Source: Ipomoea triloba
Lineage: Eukaryota; Streptophyta; Magnoliopsida; Solanales; Convolvulaceae
Reading direction: 5' to 3'
Assembly: GCF_003576645.1 (NCBI RefSeq)
Contig: NC_044922.1
Span: 14,670,675 to 14,734,674 of the forward strand
Length of the DNA: 64,000 bases
The notes beneath the pieces are model-generated. The model was not told the DNA's origin and ran no database searches. It was given only the letters and a program-made list of their open reading frames with translations. Positions 57,646 to 64,000 of this stretch are shown here, in pieces. The stretch's first letter is position 1. Each line of letters starts with the position of its first letter. Both the position numbers and the translations under genes were made by a program.

Positions 57646-59471
57646 CAGATCATCTAGTTGTTTCAAAAACAATCCTATAACTATTCTCATATAGTTCAAT
57701 CAACGAATATCACATACGAATTCATTTATTTGCATCAACAACAAACAAATCAAAACTGCCAATTTGAACAACACAAATTTTTTTATTTGGAAGTTAACGG
57801 CCGAAACGGAAAACATGATTTAAAAAAACAAACCGTTAATTAAAATACCAAAAAAACAATGTGATTTCCACGATATAAATACACTACTCTTTTGTTTCCA
57901 TTTATCTTAGACAGATTAGTAAATTGCAGGCTCTCACCTTATCTTAGACATTTTAGAGATACACTCTTGAGTTTCTATTTGTCTTAGACCGTTTAGTAAA
58001 TTATGGACTCAATTCTCATCTTATCAATTCAATCACTTTTAATTCTGCACATTTTTGTTTCCCTCTCTTAATTTCTGCACAAAAAAAGTCATTAACCCTC
58101 AAAATTCTTGATTCAATCAAATATTTAACACAATATTATATTTCAAATGGATCTTATATTATTACTCTAGTTGGGATCCTTTTCTTTTCTTCGTTGGTTA
58201 GGTTATAAGAATTATTTTTATTGTTTTATAACACCTTTTTATTCCCCCTACTTCATAGACTAATTGTTATATTCTTTGGGAGTAGAAGTATAAAATACTT
58301 CATAGAGCTGAGTATATTCATTCCGCTTGACAGTTGTGTTCATTTAACACTGACAGGTATTTCATTCCAACAAACGTTACGTTCATTTGGTAGTGAAATG
58401 AAAATTCAATTTATCCAAAGCTAAAGTGCAATTATCAATTAAAACAATATTAAGTTCATTTAATTTAATTTTTTTTAAAGTCTCTTTTATTTAATTAATT
58501 ATTTATTTTTGTAATGAGGGAAACTAGTCTTCTCTATTACCTAATATTATGCATTGAATAAACCTTATTCCTATGCAATAGCTCACAAATCATATATGAA
58601 AAATTAACCACACTATGTAAAATTAATAAACTATTTTTTAGTATATAAAATGGTAGAAAGATTGGATTGATTAATATATATATATAATTGAATTATTTAA
58701 AAAAAAAAGTAAAATATGTGTAATTGAGGCATTTTTCTATTTTTCATTTTTTCTAGTGCAGTTTGAGGGGAAAAGATTTCAATATTTCCTTCCAACTAGC
58801 AAAGCAAAGGAAATGATCAAATGAATACTCTTAGTACATGTCATGTAAGTAATGACTGTATTATATTGAAAGAAACCATAATAGGGACTAAAAAAACTAG
58901 AAAGAATATTTGAGAGACTGAAATCACATTTTTCCCTTAATACAAAATAATACACTTCTTCAAAAAAAAAAAAAAATTAAAAGTAAAAAACTAATACGCT
59001 TTTTCAAAAATAATAATAATAATAATAATACGCTGTAATATCTTTATTTGTTAAATGGGCTGTATTATACAATTAGTTGGGCTTTGTTAAAGCCCATATG
59101 GTCTTCTACATTACCCAATTAACAACAATGTTGTGGGGAAATGCCACCTATCTTACTAGTTTGGGCCAAAATGTAATCACAATTATATTACCCAATAATA
59201 TCTTCGTTAAATTTTGTAAAAATTTATAAATGCTTCATATCAACAATTTAAATTTAAATTTTATAAATTTTTTAATTTTAATAAGTCAATAAAAGTCATT
59301 AAAATTCTAAATTTAATACACCCTTACAAATTTTCATTGTTTTTACTTAATTATTTGTAATTTTGTTCAAAAACTTTTATGATATTCCATATATAGTTTT
59401 AAATAAGTTTATGTATTGCAAATGATGAGAAAACAAATTAAAGGTGATTGTCACAAAAATAAAGTGTATTA
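57646..59471. other. AT-rich intergenic DNA
   Basis: TTATCTTAGACA...TTAG-type words recur near 57287, 57905, 57939 and 57981. An AAT run lies at 59011-59030. No gene is seen. Confidence 0.5.
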
Positions 59472-59736
59472 TTCTATCTGTCTCATTTTACATGTTTTAT
59501 TTAGTATCCATTGATTAAACCAACTCTTTCTTCTTTATTTATTTTCATTAGTATTTTGTAATTATTTTTAAGTTTGATTTTGTTTTGTTTTATAGTATTT
59601 TTAATGTAGTTTCTAAATATATAAATGTTATATACTAATAATAAACTGAATATTAAAAATATTGAATTCAAAATAACTTCAGTCAAATCTTGTTAACTAA
59701 TTAAACCAGACACATAAAATGGGATGAAGCTGGGAG
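59472..59736. mobile_element. Stowaway-like MITE (Tc1/mariner type)
   Basis: The right end reads AAAATGGGATGAAGCTGGGAG then TA; the left end reads TA then TTCTATCTGTCTCATTTTA. These are diverged forms of the CTCCCTCCGTCCCATTTTA terminus of plant Stowaway elements, with a TA target duplication. Length is 265 bp. Confidence 0.7.
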
Positions 59737-60283
59737 TATAAATTTAAAAACATGTCAGTAAATAATATAACCAATAAAAATGTTTCTTAAATTAGTTTTA
59801 TTAAATTTTAAAAAATAAAACTAGTGCTGAGGAAGTAGATGAAAACTTTCTTGCATTGCAAATTTGGAATTCGTTTATTAACTACATTAACTATTGGGTT
59901 AAATATTAATAGACTTTAAAAACTCTTTAAAAGTAATAATTGAATGCCATTTCTAAAAGATTTTTTAAAAGTTTGAATATTTTAATTGTATACCTTAAAA
60001 CATTAAAGTCTGTATACGTTCTTATTACATCCCTTTATGGAGAAGACGGTAGAATAAATAGTAGTCCATGTTATACCTTTATCCATATTCTTGACATGTG
60101 CACAATTATTATGCTCCATACTAGTTTTTCATAGGCAAGTTTATTCTAACGAAGCATTTGGTTGAAAGGGGAATTAGGGGAGAAAAGAATTACAATTCTC
60201 CAATTGTAATTTCATAGGGGAAGAATAATAGGCTTTTTTGGTTTTTTTTGGTAAGTTTCCCGCGCCGGGTCTGGGGCGGTGCG

Positions 60284-61692
60284 ATGGAAGTTGAGGAGAC
60301 GCCTCCGCCACCCACCGATGGAGGGATGGCTGGGGGTGTCGACGGTGGTGCTAGGACAATGAAACGCTTCAAGCATCTCAAATGATCCTTTGTGGAAGTT
60401 ACGGATGACTCCCCGAACCTTGAAGACGATACCCCGGCACGGGTGGAAGAATCCAACTAGTTCGATGAGGAGATAACAGTTGATTCTGACAAGGAAGACG
60501 ATCCTAGTGACAGAGATTGCGGTATCCCGGTGGTTAAATTCTTTAAGCAATTTAGGGAGGAGCTCATTAAGCCATGGAAGAATGCTCTCTTAGTTAAGTA
60601 ACTAGGGAAACCGGTGGCTTTCTCGCTATTTCAACAACGCATGTTGCATCTATGAATCCACAAGGCAGGGCTGAGTTTGTGGACTTGGGTTGGGGATGGT
60701 TTGTTATCAAGTTCCAACTCCAGGTTAATTGTCTTCATGTGCTTGTGGATGGTCCTTGGAAGTTATTTGATCAGTATGTGGTCGCTCAAAGGTGGAAGCT
60801 TAAATTTGATCCCTCGAAATCGAAAATCGAGCGGATGGCAATCTAGGTTCGTATACCTCGCATTTTGATGGAATACTACAGAGAAGATGCGATCAAAACG
60901 ATCTTGATGAAGGTGGGAACACCTCTGAAACTGGATATGCCTACTGCGGGAGTTGCGCGGGGGAGATTCGCGAGGGCTGCGGTTGAGATTGATATAACTA
61001 AACCTGTGGTCGCAATAGTGATGGTGGATGACTTCCCCAGAACGTCGAGTTTGACGGGCTGCACGTAATTTGCTTCGATTGTGGGGAGGTCGGGCACTGC
61101 TCGGACATGTGTCCGAAAAGCCAAAGCGGCGGTGAAGGGGCTCCGGAAACTCAGCAGGAGGGAGGTTTGCATGATAGTATGCATGTGGAGGAAGATCCAG
61201 GTGCCTGTTCCCATTCCTAAACACGGTGCTTGGATGATTGTTAATCACAAGTCGAAACGAAGGGCTCATGCGTCAGCCAAATCTAAATCTAAGCAAAAGG
61301 GAGAAGGGAAGCCTAACTCTCAGAACCTGCCTCAGAATCGGTCCAAGGTCGGCTTTGGAGTGGGAGTGGTTCCTCATACTCCCAAGATTTCTGCACAGTC
61401 CATGCACGTCCCTGATGAACCACCAGGTATGCGCAACCAGACAACTTCCATCCCTGTAGCTAATGTTTTCGGCTTCTTGCAGGACTTAGAAGACTTAATA
61501 GAGACTCCGGTGTTGCTGGAAAAGGAGCTTCGGAATAAATCTGTGCCTAATGCAAAAATCCAAAGAAGTCTAGTAAAAGCAAAAAACATGCCTCCAAGGC
61601 GCTGGAGACGAATCACGATAGAACTGGTTTACTCAACAAGGGTAGCACTGTCTATCTCCCGAGCCAGCCCTTCATCTTTGATAATGTTCTAG
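60284..61692 (+). pseudogene. LINE (L1-type) ORF1 relic: DUF4283 domain plus zinc knuckle
   Basis: From the ATG at 60284 a Pro/Gly-rich lead (MEVEETPPPPTDGG) runs into several in-frame stops. After a frame change the DUF4283 region is readable (60652-60850): WGWFVIKFQLQVN, VDGPWKLFDQYV and KSKIERMAI, where a TAG replaces the usual W. It continues VRIPRILMEYYRED, VGTPLKLDMPTAGVARGRFA and VEIDITKPVVA. A further frame change gives the CCHC knuckle CFDCGEVGHCSDMC near 61070-61115 (C-X2-C-X4-H-X4-C). ORF1 of plant L1 elements binds RNA. The endonuclease/reverse transcriptase ORF2 is absent after 61700. Confidence 0.85.
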
Positions 61693-61723
61693 TTCTATTG
61701 TTGGTGCTAATGGGGAGTAATGG

Positions 61724-61972
61724 TGTAACACCCCCATTTTTCAAGACCAGTTTAGACCAAATTTCCTTAATTTTTTTTCTTTATTAATTGAAAATTTCTA
61801 CAACCATAGCGAAAGCATAAACTAACCAAAATAAAAGGGGTATTAACGCCACGCTCAGGTATTTCTCTATACCCAAACGCTAAGGCTAAGGTTTACAACT
61901 TACAAAGATATCTCCAAGCTAATACTAATACAACAAATCAAATATACCCATCTAAAAACAACTTCTAGATTT
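61724..61972 (+). repeat. Possible gypsy-type LTR start
   Basis: TGTAACACCCCCATTTTTC is a start commonly seen in plant Ty3/gypsy (chromovirus) LTRs. It abuts the end of the LINE relic. No matching second LTR is in the window. Confidence 0.35.
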
Positions 61973-62189
61973 TCTATAAAAATGGAACTTTAACCAACTA
62001 TCTAAGAAGTGGCGTCTATAAAAATGGAACTTTAACCAACTATCTAAGAAGTGGCGAATCGCTCTCATAATCCATGCTCATGCAGATGCACCTGGGCGAA
62101 TCGCTCTCATAATCCATGCTCATGCAGATGCACCTGAAATATACTCACTCATAATCCATGCTCATGCAGATGCACCTGAAATATACTCA
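61973..62189 (+). repeat. Staircase of three overlapping 42-bp tandem duplications
   Basis: Step A: copies at 61973 and 62015, identical. Step B: copies at 62054 and 62096, identical but for the last base. Step C: copies at 62106 and 62148, identical. Each new duplication begins inside the second copy of the one before. All have a period of exactly 42 bp. Confidence 0.93.
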
Positions 62190-62553
62190 TAGAGTATCCA
62201 AAGTTAGCGCAAAGCTAAGTGAGATTTAATTCACCTCCTAAAATAACTATTTACACATAGCACACAGGAGCACAACTTGTAGATAATAATATGTATAAAT
62301 GTTTACATTAAAACTATTGGAACATATAGATGCAAATAAGCAATACTCACAATATTCTAAGTACCCACAATTCTCCAACAATACTCAAGACTTCCAAAAC
62401 CAATAATTACTCAAAAATACTCATAATTCATAATTTCCAAATCAGTATTTCTCATAATAGAAATTTTAGGAACATTTCAAACGTAATATATCTTTCAAAA
62501 TCACTGTTAATATATATATGTACACATTCATGGAGGAACACCAATCTTAATAC
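62190..62553. other. AT-rich non-coding DNA
   Basis: No gene is seen. It is probably part of the same LTR-like sequence as its flanks. Confidence 0.4.
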
Positions 62554-62808
62554 AATGGGCAGGGTCTTGTTTCATCAAGCCCTAGTGAACAATAATCTCT
62601 CTATTGAACACTACACAAAATCCCATTCAATCTCAAATAATGGACATGGTCTTAATTAATAAGCCCTAGTGAACAGTAATCACTCTACTGAACACTACAC
62701 AACAATCCCATTTAATCTCAAATAATGGGCAGGGTCTTAATTAATAAGCCCTAGTGAACAGTAATCACTCTACTGAACACTACACAAAAATCTCATTTAA
62801 GTGGAACA
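62554..62808 (+). repeat. Three tandem 85-bp repeats
   Basis: Units start AATGGRCAKGGTCTT at 62554, 62639 and 62724. The second and third are almost identical (AATAAGCCCTAGTGAACAGT), and the first is more diverged. Confidence 0.92.
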
Positions 62809-63172
62809 GAACTAATACCTTAAGTGTGCACACCCCCAATGGGTTTCCAAGTCCAATGGGTAGTAACTAGTCCTAGTAGTCATGATACGTTTCTAATGAC
62901 TACTACTCAACAGGGTAAATACCCTTGTGGTAGACTCCGCTAACCACTCCTCAAAATAACAAAACCAAAAGTGATATGGAGACAGGATACGTTTCTACTG
63001 CTCATTATACAACCAACTGGGTCTTAACCCAAGTATCAAGAATCTCATAACAGGATACTACACATCTTATAATTCATTAAGGGCATCACAACCCACCCAA
63101 ACCTTTTATCCTCCATCTTTATAAAAATAAAGATAACAATATTTCTCATATGTCACTCCAAGATGATAGATT
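62809..63172. other. Non-coding DNA before the terminal LTR
   Basis: Contains repeated GATACGTTTCTAMTG words (near 62884 and 62987). No gene is seen. Confidence 0.4.
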
Positions 63173-64000
63173 TGTTGGTCCCAAGGGGATGGGGTACAAG
63201 TCTAGAGGGGGGGGGGGTGAATAGACTTGTATAAGATTTTGCAAATCTTTTCAACCTCTCGTGTGTATTGAACTTAGGATGTTTAGGTTCGATACCTCAC
63301 GAGGTGAAGACAAAGTTTTATGCGCAGCGGAAATGTTATCCCCTTTTAGTTAGCACGAGTTTGAGTTAGTTCGAGAAGTGCGTTTATATGCAGTGCAATC
63401 GAGAGGTTAGCGAGAGATAAAAACAGTAAGTAAATGCAAGAGAGATTTTTAAGTGGTTCGGCCAACCCGCCTACGTCCACTCTTCTTCCAGAAACTCCCT
63501 GGAAGGATTGCACTAAAAACTTCCCTTATTTAGTACAATATCGAGCGCTTGAGCTTTGATCACGAAGCCCGCCTCAAGCCTCAGGTTTTTCGCCCCGCTT
63601 CTTGTTACTCCACCTCTCGAGCACTTGACCTTTGATCACCAAGCCCGCGTCAAGCCTCAGGATCTTCACAAGACAGCTCCCAGGTTACTCCGCCTCTCCA
63701 AGGTCTTTCTCCCCGCTTCCAGCTACTCCACCTCTCGAGCACTTGACCTTTGATCACCAAGCCCGCGTCAAGCCTCAGGTTTCTTTCACTCGGACAGCTG
63801 CCAGGTTACTCCACCTCTCTTGCTTAATCCAAAGCAAGGTGTTTTTGGTTGTCACAGTTGAATGTAACAGGCTCCAATCTGACCACAAGCTATCGTTGAA
63901 TCAACTTCAATGTAGAGCAGCTTCGGTCACCTTCTGGATGTATAACAGTTTAAGCTTTGTAACTCTCTTGAAACACTAAGATGTGTTTTCTCGCTATTTT
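63173..64000 (+). repeat. LTR of a plant retrotransposon, running off the window
   Basis: It starts TGTTGGTCCCAAGG, then has a G-run followed by TGAATAGACTTG and, further on, AGTGGTTCGGCCAACCCGCC and TACGTCCACTC. These are words I associate with LTRs of large plant copia elements. A ~118-bp internal duplication (CTCGAGCACTTGACC at 63616 and 63734, a weaker copy near 63545) lies inside. The GC-richer open frames at 63556-63979 are LTR artefacts. The other end is outside the window. Confidence 0.6.

Noticed and set aside
63556..63979. Two related GC-richer open frames near the right edge as a small gene
   Set aside because: They repeat with the 118-bp duplication inside an LTR-like sequence and have no start context or domain.

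Overview
The window is nuclear DNA of a flowering plant, most likely a dicot. It is AT-rich, holds only two intact protein-coding genes in 64 kb, both split by introns, and is otherwise packed with plant-type transposable elements. The species cannot be named from the sequence alone.

Genes. A complete three-exon gene for the plastid carbamoyl-phosphate synthase large chain (CarB, 1188 residues with a transit peptide) lies at 25003-29752 on the + strand. A complete two-exon class I LOB-domain transcription factor (206 residues, LBD1/LBD11-like) lies at 46480-47808 on the + strand. A tRNA-Lys(UUU)-like gene lies at 12194-12265 on the - strand. The two protein genes do not obviously act together: CarB supplies carbamoyl phosphate for arginine and pyrimidine synthesis, and the LBD protein is a developmental regulator.

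Layout. 0.5-3.8 kb: decayed Ty1/copia remains. 4.0-8.2 kb: a Ty3/gypsy Athila-like remnant on the - strand that lacks pol. 10.0-12.3 kb: CACTA-like end repeats, then a scrambled tandem array that ends at the tRNA-Lys. 12.5-16.2 kb: a foldback, a Helitron (- strand) and a 1.2-kb Mutator-type element. 18.4-21.2 kb: a hairpin element, a miniature LTR retrotransposon (TRIM-like) set between two palindromic AAT/ATT microsatellites, and a SINE. 22.3-23.8 kb: a second Helitron, inverted relative to the first. 24.0-29.8 kb: a hairpin MITE directly upstream of carB, then carB itself with a GC-AG first intron and a MITE in intron 2. 30-46 kb: hAT-like, Mutator-like and foldback MITEs, arrays of ~21-bp repeats and a copia integrase relic. 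46.3-47.9 kb: the LBD gene with a MITE about 110 bp before its TATA box. 48-60 kb: AT-rich intergenic DNA with MITEs, including a Stowaway-like one. 60.3-64 kb: a LINE ORF1 relic, tandem duplications and an LTR that runs off the window.

The strongest unexplained signals are two unrelated loci (11.16-11.50 kb and 61.97-62.19 kb) that each carry consecutive, overlapping tandem duplications of exactly 42 bp, and a set of six TIR elements that each carry a perfect 9-bp target-site duplication. No undescribed protein system was found.
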